From positions 16,739,579 through 16,803,578 of the forward strand of contig OZ234500.1 in NCBI GenBank assembly GCA_965153455.1: DNA of 64,000 bases, read 5' to 3'. The DNA comes from Sphagnum compactum (taxonomy: Eukaryota > Bryophyta > Sphagnopsida > Sphagnales). The notes below the pieces were generated by a model. That model saw only the letters and a program-made list of their open reading frames with translations. It had not been told where the DNA came from and ran no database searches. Each line of letters starts with the position of its first letter. The first letter of the stretch is position 1. Positions 51,530-63,629 of this stretch are shown here, one piece after another. Both the position numbers and the translations under genes were made by a program.

Positions 51530-52570
51530 AGCATTGTGCATTGTAGTGAATAACGAATTCTTGCAAAGATGAAGAAAAGGTATTTTTGGCATAATAGAAC
51601 TAAACTTGTGAGAAAGGTAGTTAGAACATGCAAGCCTTGCCAAATGATAAGGGAAACTAGTAGCTTATGTTCTGGGATTGACGAACTAAGTATTCCAATA
51701 TGCAATTTATTCTACAGGGTTGTGCTGGATATAGCCGGTCCTTTGCCAAAAACAAAATTTAGTAACAAATATGTATAAGTGGCCAAGTGGTGTGAAGCCA
51801 AACCAATGAAAGAGCACATTGCAATTATTGTTGTTAGATTTTTGGAAGAAGAGATAATTTGCAGATTTGGGGTATCGAAATATTTTCTTATTGACAACTA
51901 TGGTTAGTGGATGGCTACATTTGATATGCTTTGCAAAAACTATGGGATCATTGACCAGTTCACTGTTCCCCAATGGCCACAATGTACTAGAATGGCAAAG
52001 AGGATGATAAAGATCTGAAACATGGACTTACGGTTGTATTTATTGAAAACATACAACTATGGGATATTCAAGTTCTCGTGATACTTTTTGGATACTGCTA
52101 TGGTATTCAATCAAACACTAGATACTCACCGTATATGATTTTGACAGGGAAAATTCCGAGGTTGAACATTGACAATCAATTAAGTAATTTAACATAGGTT
52201 CTCAATGATCAAGTTGATCATGAGGATTTAACATTGCAAATGATAGCTAAGATGAAGTTAATTACAGAAACTTCATGAATCTTTATTGGAGAATGTTGAT
52301 CAAACACATAAGAAATAGAAACGAACGTACGTAGCAAGAAAAAGGTGCATCATGTTTCATTTTTTCGGAGACAGTGAGGTGTTTGTGAAAATGTGGAAAC
52401 AAGGAAAGAAGAAGTCATTGTTAACCAGTTGGGAAGGTCCTTGTTTGTTGGGTATAAAAACAGAAAGAGTTGTCAGGAACATGATAATGGAACAAGAATA
52501 TGTATTTTTAAGGATAACAAGGGCCAGACTTGGTAAAGAGCTAGATAAGATTTGCAGATTTACCATGTGA
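51530..52570 (+). pseudogene. Gypsy integrase remnant
   Basis: The zinc-binding end has MKKRYFWHNRTKLVRKVV and CKPCQM (near 51634). The core begins VVLDIAGPLPKTKFSNKY with its Asp, then KWCEAKPMKEH and GVSKYFLIDNYG, where the second catalytic Asp is expected. The C-terminal region at 52352-52570 reads LLTSWEGPCLLG. In-frame stops at 51776 and later make it inactive. Confidence 0.8.
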
Positions 52571-52625
52571 CTTGAGGCATGAATCTATGAGGACATATAT
52601 TTTCTATGTTGGGAGAGGCCACATA

Positions 52626-53590
52626 TGTGACCTAAAAGGAACGTTTTTTTTATAAAAAAAAAACCACTTTCTGCCTTAAACCGACAATTGATGGTGACAT
52701 GTGATTATTCATGAGCATGTTGATCATGCATTGCTCGAAATAAAGTTGTTTGTTTGCTTTATTTATGCTTGCAAGTTTTGCATTCATGGAAAAAAAAAGA
52801 ATGTGGGTGCCTTGTTTCTCCTAATTTGGAGGATGAGCTTGCTAGTGTGTGATTTTTGTTCATGATTTTTTGTGGGACTAAGGTGCCAATTGGTGGACTA
52901 GATTGCAGAAGGATGAGTTGTTGTTATTATTTGAAGGCTGGTGGTGCTGCTCATGGGAATGGGGAGAAAACAATGATGAGGAGGAAAGCTAAGTATTCGA
53001 TGTTTGATTAGGTGTTGTGAATAATAGAATGTTGGTAGAAATATAGGAAAGATGAATGCTTTTAGTGCATATTATTGTTCTCTGCAATTCCACTGCATTG
53101 GAGAGACATTGTTCTATGTAGTAGTTTGTGTCATAAGCTAATGGTGAAAGTGATATAAAACTCAAAGGATTTGTGAGCCACCTTTGATGGCATTGTGCAA
53201 AGTGAGATGGGAATTGTGACATAAAGGAAAGTGAGTGCCTTGGTTGGCGCTCTGGGATGGGAATTTGCAACAATTCATTTGTTTGGGATTGGGACTAAAA
53301 CTCATTAATTCTTTGATGCTTAAGATCTTGGGATAGTGATGGAAATTCCTTGCCTATGAAAACTTCTGAGATTTCAGAGAGAATGAGGAGTAACAATGCC
53401 ATATGGTAGTTTGTTGATGCTTGATGAGAGTTAACTCGAAAACATTCTGATTCACCTAAACTTTAAGTCTTAGAAATTAGGCTTGTGTAGATTAATGGAG
53501 TTAAGGTTTAAATTGTAACAAGTTTAAATAAGAACTAGAATAGAAAGAGAGTGTTGATACCACTTTTTATGTTAACCCCTCTTTTTTTGG
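52626..53590 (+). repeat. Gypsy 3' LTR
   Basis: Partner of the repeat at 46024-46998, beginning TGTGACCTAAAAGGAACG and ending near CCACTTTTTATGTTAACCCC. Substitutions and small deletions relative to the 5' LTR are frequent. Confidence 0.8.
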
Positions 53591-56500
53591 CCACACCCCC
53601 TCTTTATAATGGGGGTATTAGTCTAGGTTGAAAATGGTGACAAATTACCATTTTGAAAATGAAAATTTCATCTAGCCAATGAAAGGTTTAAAAGGGTTTA
53701 ACTTTTTTCTTTTGGGTTTGAGGGGACTTTTTTTTGGGTTTGTTCCCAATGTGCTCCCAAGATGTTCCCATTTGGTAAAAATGTTCAAGTTCCCAATGTG
53801 TTCCCAAAATCACAACATTTTTTTATCCCATATTTTTGGCCATGGTTTAACCTCCATGTATATAAATTGTAAAGGAGAGGGGGGGGGGAAGGGGGGGGGG
53901 TGGAGGAGGAGGGAAGGGAAGCATGACAAACCATGATTTTGTTTTGGGGATGAAGCATATTTAGGCTTCTATGTTGGAGAGCGACCCATGTTAAAAAAAA
54001 TTAGTGATGGGCCAATCAAATGGCCCCTTCTGCACACAAAAAGAGAAAGGAAAAAATTCTAGGCACACCCCCTGGCTAATTAATAGAAGGTATGTAAACC
54101 TAGTTTATAATGGGGGCAGTAGTCCAAATTGAAAAAAATGACAAAGGTTGTTGAATAGGCTTGTGTGTAAGTGTGAAGAAAAATAAATTATGGCCAATGA
54201 AATTACCGGATTGGATGGTCTAATTTTTTTTTTCTTAGTTAATAGTTAAATGCGTAATAGGGTTCGGTATAAGTTTCTGTGAATTTTAGAGGACCAATGG
54301 AAATGGTAAAAAGGGATCATTATTTTCAATGTTCAGCATCATAATAATAATAATAATAATAATAATAATAGGGTTGTCATGGGTAGGAGTGAAGATGTGT
54401 TTCGGGCCCAATGAAATTGCTGGATTTGGTGATCTGAATTTTTTTTCTTAGGTATCTCGAGTGAAGTAATAGTTCAATGTGTAATTGCAATTTACAGATA
54501 GGGTTCTTGCACATGACTTGGGCACTTTGTTTTGTTTTTTTATACATAGAGGAATACCAATCTATACATCAGGGTTCCAGCCTGGCACCAGAGCAACACT
54601 GGTTAGTAGTTAGTACCCAAAGATCCCCAATTATATAATCCATGTCTCCAGTCTACACCCAAGATTGAGCCTTGCCACCCCCCTTTATAATTGCATAATT
54701 CAACCTCAGATTGCAGCCCTACCTCTTTCATGAGACTGATAAACCAATCATGAACTATTGTGCTTCAGGTTTGGGGGACACCCACACCAACTACTATGAA
54801 AAAAGAACATCTTTCACTTATGCTCTGGCTTTCTGTAATTGTTGTTACAAGATTTCTTGCATTACAAATCATTAGATTGCTAGCTCTAAATGATAGGACA
54901 AAACTACAATCTTCTTCTTCACAGAAGTTCCAGGCCCTAACAGACCCACACTTACATCGAGCAAAAGTTGTTTTGGCAGCATCTGGTGAGAATGGTTGTT
55001 GGGCTTTGGATGCACGTGTAAGAAGTGGTGACCCAAGGTCTTTCACAAATGCATTTTGTGTGTTGAACAGATGGGGAGTAGAGTGCAAGCATACAAAGAT
55101 TGGTGGGTGGGGTGGTGGGGGGGATTGAAAATATGTTGATGTTGGTGGTCCACTCTACTCTACTCTGCTCAACTCAACTCAACTCAACTCAACTCATTGA
55201 AAGAATGAAATTGACAGCAAGCAAGTAATGTCAAAAAAGAAAAGGCTGCGCTTTTCATACTACAGGCTCTCAAGCTCTATGAACAGTATTGGGACCTTCG
55301 TGAACTGAATGGCGTGGGTCGGTTGTGCTTTCTTGTCTTGTAGTCTTGTAGAGATTGAAAGTGAAAGGGTATCTGTTTTCCACATGAGTCAAGAAGCCCA
55401 AGAGACTTGTGGCATGGATTTATAGCCTACTTATATGTTTCAATGATTTTTCTTTGACACAAGTAGTAAAGTGTTCTTGCCCACTGGTCGCTTTTCAGAT
55501 TAATAGAGCATCCAACTCAAAATGTAACCTTAGATTGTGCATTTTTTTCCAATCCTATACATACTAAACACTGAGTATCTTGTCGATATAATGATGCATT
55601 ATTGACCTGTGACAACCAACAATGGATCAATTAGATTATTGTTGGAATTCGAAGAGTTGGAAAAAACCCCATTTTTTGGCTCTCTCTTTTGCAACTCAGA
55701 GTGTGAGACGTGAGTCCTTTGAATTTTTAGTGTGGTGGGGACTTAAGCAAATAATTGAAACCAAAAAGACCCAATAGTGCTCGTGCAAATTCCAAAGACC
55801 TGTTCATATTTAGGGCAATGTTCCCCCCCTATTTGGAAGAGGCTTATTTTACCTCTCCTCACACCTCAAATTCAAGCTTTGTGAGTACATATAGAATGAA
55901 TTGAGTAAAAAGTACATAGAAAGTGGGCATTCATTTTTTGTGAGAAACATGATATTGGTGCCAAGTGTAAGGTTCCACATGCCATGAATTCCATGCTCAA
56001 GGTGATGAGTCAAGAAAGGTGCACAACTAGTGTAAGGTAGGTAACAGCTGTTGCAAAAGTCAACAAGTATTGGTGCCAACAAATTCCTGGCTAAATCTGA
56101 CTTGCCAATAATGTGTAATCTTCCAAGGAGGCCAAATGTGGGGATTGATTCTTTGAACAAGTGACGAAGGTCTCTAGTCTCTACCCATCACCCCCACAAG
56201 GGCCATTTGCATAAATAACAGAGAAATAGAGTTTATGGGTCCGTGTCGAAGGTGGTGTAACATACAAGTAGGGTTTACAATAGGTAAAACCCTTAACCCC
56301 TGAATGTGTGATAAGCCAAAAAATGGCTTTTCCTGAAATTTAAAATTGATGCAGCAAGCAAAAATATAAGATAATTTTAATAAAATTAGGGCAATGTGTA
56401 GTGTGGTCATAGGCTCCAAATGGCATGCTGCTCAAGCAAGTCCAGGTCAATTTTAGGGAGAGTTTGAATGAAAACAAGGCTTGCGCCGACAACTTACTTC

Positions 56501-56896
56501 TAAAGGAGGAGGAAGGAGGGTTTTGCACAAAGGCAACATGGAGTCAATTAATTGCGAGACAATGTCAGTTGAGGTTGCAGTTACATTTGGGAGTTGGCAG
56601 TGGGCCAGCACTTGTTATGGCTAATCCACCTGCAATTGGAATGATTTTCCTATTTATGCATCAATGAGTATCATTCCAAAATTCTCACAATGTGATCAAT
56701 GTTACTATGAGTTGACCTCCAAAGGTTGCAAGCATTTAGGGGTTCAGGCTCTGAAAAAATGCAGCTCTAACCCTCAGGGAGCATTTGGGCCCTCCATCAG
56801 TATTTCTCACATCCAAGATTTATTTACTTATTTATTTTATTGTGTCCCAAGCTCCACCCATAAACATGAAACTGGCACTCCAAAAGTCGGAAACCA
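53591..56896. other. Gene-poor region with simple repeats
   Basis: Holds a G-run tract (about 53877-53920), an ATA microsatellite (54346-54371), CTCAA repeats (about 55170-55196) and the dispersed repeat of 56400-56740. The best open stretch is the frame at 54760-55128. Confidence 0.4.
54760..55128 (+). CDS. Unrecognised open frame, possible exon
   Basis: A 122-residue open stretch in otherwise stop-rich DNA. The middle (SSSQKFQALTDPHLHRAKVV, then GENGCWALDARVRSGD) looks more protein-like than the flanks, and the end is Gly/Trp-rich from a GGTGG run. I do not recognise it. It might be a single exon, a captured gene fragment or chance; the opposite strand is also open. Confidence 0.2.
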   Translation: MLQVWGTPTPTTMKKEHLSLMLWLSVIVVTRFLALQIIRLLALNDRTKLQSSSSQKFQALTDPHLHRAKVVLAASGENGCWALDARVRSGDPRSFTNAFCVLNRWGVECKHTKIGGWGGGGD

Positions 56897-58112
56897 TAGT
56901 GTTGGGCGGTTCTCACTTTTTCAGCAAGAACCTTTAACGTTTTCAGTCCGGTTCTCAGAATGAGAATTAGAGAGGTTTTCACACCTTTTTGAAAATCTGC
57001 TTCCTGGTTCTCGCCCAAGTGAGAATTGGCGTTTCAAAAACCCCAAAGGGTATCAATTCATTTTTTTGTGATACTCTTTGAGGGTATTAAATCATGTTGG
57101 CATCAGTTTTCAGGGTTTTCAAGGTGTTTAATGTTTAGGGTAGACCGGCTGGTGATCGGACACTTAAGCACTCAGGACAGGCCGGATCCAAGAGGAGTGC
57201 TCCATTGTTTCTGGTGTCCAAACCAAAATTTGAACCCCTCCTCTTGGTGCATCTGACACACTAACAATTGTTGAAAATTGATTAGAAATGAGAAAGTTAC
57301 AGCCTCCTAAAGTAAAAGGGGTCAAGAACTCAAAAAAACAAACCACCAAAGACTACAAAGGCCAGTTACCGAACATCCAAAAAATTCCTTGTACATTTTT
57401 CTATTGCTATTAGAGTTCAAAGATGATTTGTAGAACTTCAGGTGGCATTCTTATAGCACTTTAAATCATTTAAAATGAATAAGAAATAATAAAGTTATAA
57501 GGTTTGAAAATAAGAGAGGTCCAAATAGAAGAAAACATTTTTAAAAAAACAAAATTTGTAAGTTGGGAAGCTTTTTTGTTATTTTTTCATTACTCCTTTT
57601 CCTTTGCATTTCAAAGATAATCACCTTGAGGTAGCGCTCCTGTAACATTTTAAATCACTCAAAATGAAGCACATACAAAATAGATATAAAGAAGTGTTCA
57701 GTCATAGGCAGGCAATCGATGATGGATCAATATACCCTAATTAGGTTTAGGTTTTAGTTTGGGCAGTGCTAGGGCGCTTCATGAAGAAACTTCCGACTCT
57801 TCTGCAAAAGGGGGCTTTTTCATAATTAAAATTTCACAATAAACTAAATAATTAAAAAAATATGCTGAATTTTTTTTAAATTTTGAAAACCAACTTCCAG
57901 GAACCATTGCTGAAAATCGAGGGTTGTAATTTTATGAGAACCGGCACGACTGAAAACCATTGACAATTTTTTCTTTCCAAACATTTGAAACCTTTAAAAG
58001 TATCTAATTTTTAAAAAATCTATGATGAGAACCTTAAAAGTTCTTTACAAAAGAGCAGTTGTGAAAACCGAAGCCGACGGTTTTCACAAAAAGTGAGAAC
58101 CACCCAACACTG
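56897..58112. mobile_element. Inverted-end element, possibly hAT-like
   Basis: The left end TAGTGTTGGGCGGTTCTCAC and the reverse-complemented right end CAGTGTTGGGTGGTTCTCAC are near-identical over about 25 bp. The 1.2 kb interior shows no transposase frame. TIRs starting CAGTGTTGG/TAGTGTTGG suggest hAT, but the 8 bp flanks do not match. A lone end of the same family is at 30687. Confidence 0.6.
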
Positions 58113-58439
58113 GTCAAGACCTATTATTGTAAGCTAGGGTCATTTTCACATGAACAAAACCAATAATTTTAAAAAGTATGCAAATTATTAATAATTTTTC
58201 ATGATCTACTACTATGTATGACATTGCCATTTGAGGAGTGAAATTATTCAGATTTATAGCCTGCAATAATGATGATGGTTTTCAACATCTCAGATTCATC
58301 ATATTTGATGAAAATCCATTTCACTATTTTAAAGACGAATGATGAAACTAACCCCAGGGTAAAGTAATAGCAAAACACCTGAACCAATCAGTAAGAAGAG
58401 TTAGACTATGCAATGACTTTTGCCAGCTTCAACATATTG

Positions 58440-58618
58440 AACAAGAATGCTGAGGAGTCACACAGCACCAGAACCCTGTGTGAAGTAAGGAAAACACAGC
58501 ACCACAACCCTCTGTGAAGTAAGGAAAACACAACACCAGAACCCTGTGTAAAATAAGGAAAACACAGCACCAGAACCCTCTCTCTGTGAAGTAAGGAAAA
58601 CACAGCACCAGAACCCTG
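58440..58618. repeat. Minisatellite of about 34 bp units
   Basis: About five units around GTGAAGTAAGGAAAACACAG followed by CACCAGAACCCT. Unit length varies slightly. It accounts for the open minus-strand frames with repeated Cys-Val-Phe text, which are not a gene. Confidence 0.8.
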
Positions 58619-58683
58619 AGTTTGGTCATAAACGGGGTGAGCTTTTTTTTTAAACTGCAAAAAAGTGGGCGCAGGAGGAACCA

Positions 58684-58689
<6 letters not shown>

Positions 58690-58718
<29 letters not shown>
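58690..58718. repeat. GA microsatellite
   Basis: An uninterrupted GA dinucleotide run; a C homopolymer follows at about 58825-58840, and GGAA and GAA runs lie at about 59005-59025 and 59060-59090. Confidence 0.9.
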
Positions 58719-58720
<2 letters not shown>

Positions 58721-59169
58721 CATATAGTCAACAACCAACCTTCCTAAAAGCTCACAACTTTTCATATTGCCTGAAGAGAGCATCATAATGCACTAGGAAG
58801 TCCAAAATTTCAATGGTCCCCCTCCCCCCCCCCCCCCCCACCCCAAATATTGAATGTTGACAATATATCACCAACTTATTATTATTTTGCACCCCACCAC
58901 CACACCCCATACTTTTTTTCTTTGAAAACAACAAACCAAATTCAAACTCCTATTGCCTATTGTATTGGGAAAAGCTTCAAGGGAGGAATACTACGCCTAG
59001 GGTGGAAGGAAGGAAGGAAGGAAGGATACACCCTCCCTCTATAAAGTTAAAACATCCATGTGAAGAAGAAGAAGAAGAAGAAGAAGAAATAATAATAATG
59101 ACAATGAAAAGTGAGACCCAAAAAAAACATTTCCAAAATTATCATTGTGTGCAATTTCATCAATTGTGA

Positions 59170-59960
59170 AGCAGTTTTTGTTTTTTGGTCAGTTTTTGTG
59201 ATGTAGGTACCCCAAAGTGGCCATGATCCATAGGAAATTTGGCCTATTTTTGGCTATAAACAAGATATGAAAGTTTTAAAATTTTAAACTATCTTTATTT
59301 CTGGCTACCTTCTTGCTGAAGCGAAATATGAAAATTTGGTGATTTTTATTTTGAATTAAAAAAATTCTGGCCATTGAAAACGCCTAAAAAAATCACTTCA
59401 TTTTCACACTTTTTAATTGGAATTTCGCTTTCGGGAGAAATTTGGCCAGAAAGAAACCAAGGCTGTTTAGTATGAAAGAGTGTGAGTGATTTTTTCACCG
59501 GCAAATTCTCACCAAATTTCAAGCTGAAAAAATATGATTTCAAGCTATACAAAGGATTTTTCATTGAAAAAATGGCGCAAACTGAGCAGATTTCAAAATT
59601 GTTTTTTCTTCCAAATGGCCAGATTTTTCTGACCTTTTTTTTCTTTAATTTTTTTTCATATCTGCCATATAGCCAGATTTAGCCTTTTTCTAAAAAAAAT
59701 AATATATCATTGCCACTTTGGCTGCATCACAACATCCCCCCCCCCCCTGCCCCCAAAAAAATTGTAGCTAAGAATTAGAAGGACCCTTTTTATAAAACAA
59801 TTTCATATGTAGTTTATAGCCAAATTTAGCCAAAAAAACTTGCTGGATGATTGCAACTTTGGCTACATTAAAATTTAAAAAAAAAAAAAAAAAAAAAACT
59901 AGCCCTGGAAAAAAAGGAAAAAGAGACAAAAAGAGAAGTCTTGATGAAGAGTCTTGAAGA
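59170..59960. repeat. Dispersed repeat with GCCAAATTTAGCC words
   Basis: Contains two partial copies of one theme: TATAGCCA(G/A)ATTTAGCC, then ATTGC(C/A)ACTTTGGCT(G/A)CAT (near 59668-59735 and 59817-59870). A related copy is at 35510-35590. Non-coding. Confidence 0.55.
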
Positions 59961-60851
59961 AGAAGGGCTGTTTTTTCTTTAAAATTTTATTTTAAATTAA
60001 TTTTAAATTTATAATTATTTTAATTTTTAATTTTGATTTGTCCCTTTATCTGATAGGTAAGTGAAATTTGCATTCTGTCCTAAATCCCAACAACAATAAC
60101 AGCATGTTGTGTCCAGTGTTTTTTTCTTTTTTCCTAATTTTGTTGCTGTTGTGCCATCATTTAATATATTTAAATCCTTAAATGACAACCTCTTCCCAAA
60201 TAAATAAATAAAAACATATATATATATAACACTTATTCTGTAATATTCAAACAATATAAATGTGTAGAAGAAGCCAGGAATAGAATTGTAGTTACACTGA
60301 CCCCAAAACAACTCATTGTTTTCTTTGGGCAACAGTGCGAAATTTAGCACCCAAAAAAAACCAACAACGCTGGTTGTGTTTTTTTTCTCACCAAGGAAAG
60401 GAAAGGAAAGGAAAGGAAAGGAAGGAGATTAGCTACCTGCAATGCCTGCCTGCTGCAATTTTGCTACTTAAACAGAAATCAGCATCATCATCATCATCGT
60501 CAGCAGCAGCAGCAAAAGAAGAAGAAAAAGAAGAAGAATTGGAAGCTTGAATGTGATGGTGGTGGGAAATTGAAGCTGTTGGGAGAACTCTAGTTGGTGT
60601 TGTGGGTGGTAGTTGATTTCAGAAGAAGAATCAGTATCAAGATCATGATGAAGATGAAGATGGCATGAGACTTACTGCCAAGGACGGATCAGCGTTTCTG
60701 GTTGTAACAGAGAATTTGTACTAGGGAAGGAGATAGCCTGGGGACTTGCATTTTTGGTGCCAGACTCGCGTCAGAGAGAAGCAGCAGAAGAAGAAGAAGA
60801 AAGAGGAGGAGGAGGAGGAGGAGGAGGAGGAAGAAGAAGGGAATTCTTCTG
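59961..60851 (+). promoter_or_regulatory. Upstream and 5' untranslated region of TTL gene
   Basis: AT-rich DNA changes near 60390 to purine-rich simple repeats: GGAAA at 60395-60425, CATCAT/AGCAGC at 60480-60515, then GAAGAA and GAGGAG runs at 60785-60840 just before the start codon. No unambiguous TATA box was chosen. The last GA-rich stretch is likely transcribed leader. Confidence 0.45.
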
Positions 60852-63629
60852 ATGGCTGCTTGTCAAGCGGAGAAGACCTTTGTTCCCCCGGGCGGTGTTG
60901 GTGGTGGCTTTGATGTGTTTAGTGGGAAGGTGGTGCAGCAGAGGAAGCTTGAGCGTTTCAAGTCGGGGGGGACGTGGTCCAGGTCCAATGGTGGTAGCGG
61001 TTTGAGTGATACCAGTAGTCGCAGCCTTGGGAGATCCAAATCCAGAGATTCTGATACTAGTAAGAAATTGGGTTCCGAAGAATTCCATGGCGACAAGCTG
61101 ACGGATCATCATTATCATCATCGTCAGCAGCAGCAACGGCAGCAGAAGAAGCAGCAGCAGCAGCAGCAGGAGGGAGGGGTGAAGAAGAATGCGGGGCGTA
61201 TTTCTGGGCGGGATCCTGATACGCCAGCTCGAGCTTCCAGATTTTCTTCTGCTTCTACTACTACTCCTCGTTTTTCAGCTGTGGCGACCACCATCAAGCA
61301 TGAGCAACAAGAGGAGGAGACGACGCCACCGCCGGCAAGCACAAATATTCACGTCCAGACCGTAGTGGAATCTTCTCCGAGAACATTGATCAGGAATGCT
61401 GCAGCTCCAAGTGCGGCGGCTCCGAATTTGAGCTTTCTTCCTCCACAGGCGACTGCTGCTGGAGGCAAGCCAATTAATGCGCGGGTTGAGACCGACAGCC
61501 AGGCTCCTCCAACGCCACGGCTGGAGGCTATAGCAGAAACTCCGAGATTGATCAGGCATGCGCGAAGTACTTCGTCTTTTCTCACTCCATATAATTCCAG
61601 TGTTGTTGGGCTTGCTGCTGTGCCCGTGGGGAGCGGCAGTATTACTACTAGTTCTGCTCCCGGGACTCGTGAAGGGAGCAGGGTGGTGGTGCATGGAATC
61701 ACCCATAAGCGAACGAGCTCTGAGGTTGCAGGAAGCCTGAGGACGTCGTCGGCGGGCAGCTTGATAAAAACTGGAAGCAACGGCATGATCCTCCAAGATC
61801 ATACGCCCTTGAACCCATCTAGTAGCGACGCGGAACATGGCGGGGGTGGTCATTTGAGGAGTGAGAGTGGTCGATTCTCTTCCAGTAGCGGTAGCGCAGG
61901 AGGAAGGAATCCCAACAAGGATCCAAGTGTGGGTAGCCCTGAAAGCTCAGCAGGTGATGGCAGCCCCACTGCATCAGAGGAGAAGAAACTGGTGATCACA
62001 ACGACGACGACGACGACGGCGACGGGCTTGAATGCCGGAGTTCAAGGCCTTAGGAAAGTGGAGAGTTGGCCTGCTGCAAGCCCTGCTACACCAGGCGGAG
62101 GTACACCTCGCCTCCGAAGCTGGAGTGGAAGCATTGGGAACTTGGGTGGAGGAGGAGGCGGAGGAGGAGGTCTCTCCAATGGGGCAGGAGGATCAGCTGC
62201 CAGCCTGATCTCAGGTACCCATTGATTCTCTTCCAAAACCATCATCTTTCAGGCATGATGAGCATTGCAGAGGAAAGAAAGAAAGAAAGAAAGAATCCAC
62301 ATGCTTGCAAGTGACAGAAATGCAGCAAGAAAGAATTCACATGCTTGCAAGTGACAGAAATGCATGAAAAAAGAATTCACATGCTTGCAAGTGACAGGAA
62401 TGCATCAAGAAAGAATTCACATGCTTGCAAGTGACAGAAATGCATCAAGAAAGAATTCACATGCTTGCAAGTGACAGAAATGCATCAAGAAAGAATTCAC
62501 ATGCTTGTAGTGACAGAAAATCATCATCATCCTCAGCAGCAGGAGCATCCTGATTCCTCTGTGTATGTGTGCGTGTGGAATTCAACTTTTTCATGTAATA
62601 CATGCATACAATTGATCATGGCTGAACTTGTCAATCTTGTGAGCTATAGGAACAACAGCTACTCCTCTTAAAGTCGTGGCAGCCTCAAATGGCACAGCAG
62701 CAAGCTCCACAACTTCTGGACCAACTTTACCCACAGGAAACATCAGTGGGCTTGGCAGCAATGGCAAAGTGATGTATGCTGGAGGAGGAGGCCATCCTGT
62801 ACGTGCAACAGCAGCAGGCAATAAAGAAACTACTGTGAAAGTACACACACCCAGAGCTTCTGGAGTCGGGCTTGTATTTGGGGTTCAATCTGGCAGTAAA
62901 GATCAGACAATGAAAGTAGAGACAGCAGCCAGAGGAGCTTCAGCAGCAGCAGATTCTTCTGTGGCTAGCAGAGGGAATATATTTGCAGTGGGTGAGAGCT
63001 TGCTGATCAAGCGGATGCTGTTGAGTGCGGATCCCGAAGAGATCAAGAAAGTGGGCAATGATCAATACAAGAAGGGGAATTTTGCTGAGGCTCTTTCCCT
63101 TTACGATCGTGCAATTCAATTGAGCCCAGGACAGGCCTCTTATCACAGCAATCGAGCAGCAGCACTCACAGGGTTGGGGCGCTTGGCTGAGGCTGTCCAG
63201 GAATGTGAAAAGGCAATCAAACTGAATTCTTCCTCTGTTCGAGCTCATCAACGTCTTGCAACCTTGTGTTTGAGGTAACCAAAATCTCCATTTTCCTCCT
63301 CCTCCTGGCACCAGCTCAAAAAGAGCTTCTTTGCCTTGTTGACAAAGTTCAAGGGATTGTGTGTAGCTGTTGGATTTTGCTGGCAACAATATGTTGTTGA
63401 TTTTCAGGTATGAAGTGATGGCTGCAGATTAGGTCGACTACAGGGTGCCAAGAAGCATCTCCAAATTGCAGCTCAGCAAAACATTGACATGGGTGACATG
63501 CAACGGGTGGTGGAGAAGGTGGAGAAGCATTTGCAAAATTGCTACAATTCACGGAGTGCTGCTGACTGGAGTGCTGTTGTGAGAGAGATGGATGCTGCGA
63601 TCGTAGCTGGGGCTGATTCTGCTCCACAG
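60852..63629 (+). CDS. TTL: TTL family TPR-thioredoxin-like protein, 3' partial
   Basis: Three exons join in phase: 60852-62214, 62650-63274 and 63428-63629; the gene runs past the window. The first 580 or so residues are disordered, rich in Ser, Gly, Thr and Gln (Q runs near 61150), and include [19 protein letters not shown], a block kept in plant TTL proteins. From about residue 582, [20 protein letters not shown] opens two TPR repeats (about 589-656), followed by [13 protein letters not shown] and [19 protein letters not shown], which match the TTL helical region. The third exon ends at the same position as I recall for Arabidopsis TTL1. The remaining TPRs and thioredoxin-like domain would lie beyond 64000. 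TTL proteins act in osmotic-stress and brassinosteroid signalling as cytosolic scaffolds. The start ATG has a G at +4; the N-terminal region is much longer than in Arabidopsis. Confidence 0.93.
62215..62649 (+). other. Intron 1 of the TTL gene
   Basis: Donor CAG/GTACCC and acceptor CTATAG/GAAC; phase 1 on both sides. The intron holds a GAAA run (about 62274-62294) and the 40 bp minisatellite. Confidence 0.85.
62293..62520. repeat. 40 bp minisatellite, six units
   Basis: Units begin at 62293, 62333, 62373, 62413, 62453 and 62493, each reading close to GAATTCACATGCTTGCAAGT followed by GACAGAAATGCATCAAGAAA. The first has GAATCC and the last is cut after GCTTG. Units differ by one to three bases. 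It lies wholly in intron 1 of the TTL gene. Confidence 0.95.

Larger units (their letters stand above)
46024..53590 (+). mobile_element. Old full-length Ty3/gypsy LTR retrotransposon
   Basis: Two long direct repeats of nearly 1 kb bracket gag and pol remnants in the usual order: Gag, reverse transcriptase, RNase H, integrase. The two LTRs differ by many substitutions and small indels, so the insertion is old. Coding parts are full of stops. A purine-rich stretch GTTGGGAGAGG (about 52607-52617) just before the right LTR fits a polypurine tract. The primer-binding site and target duplication were not clear. Confidence 0.85.

Noticed and set aside
58406-58786. Minus-strand frame with repeated Cys-rich units
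   Set aside because: It is the translation of a 34 bp minisatellite and a GA microsatellite.
61275-61853. Long minus-strand frame of 192 codons
   Set aside because: It lies opposite the first TTL exon, which has a conserved protein; the minus frame is a shadow of biased codons.
62293-62520. Regular repeats with constant period, CRISPR-like at first sight
   Set aside because: Units are directly abutting with no variable spacers and lie in a plant intron; this is a minisatellite.
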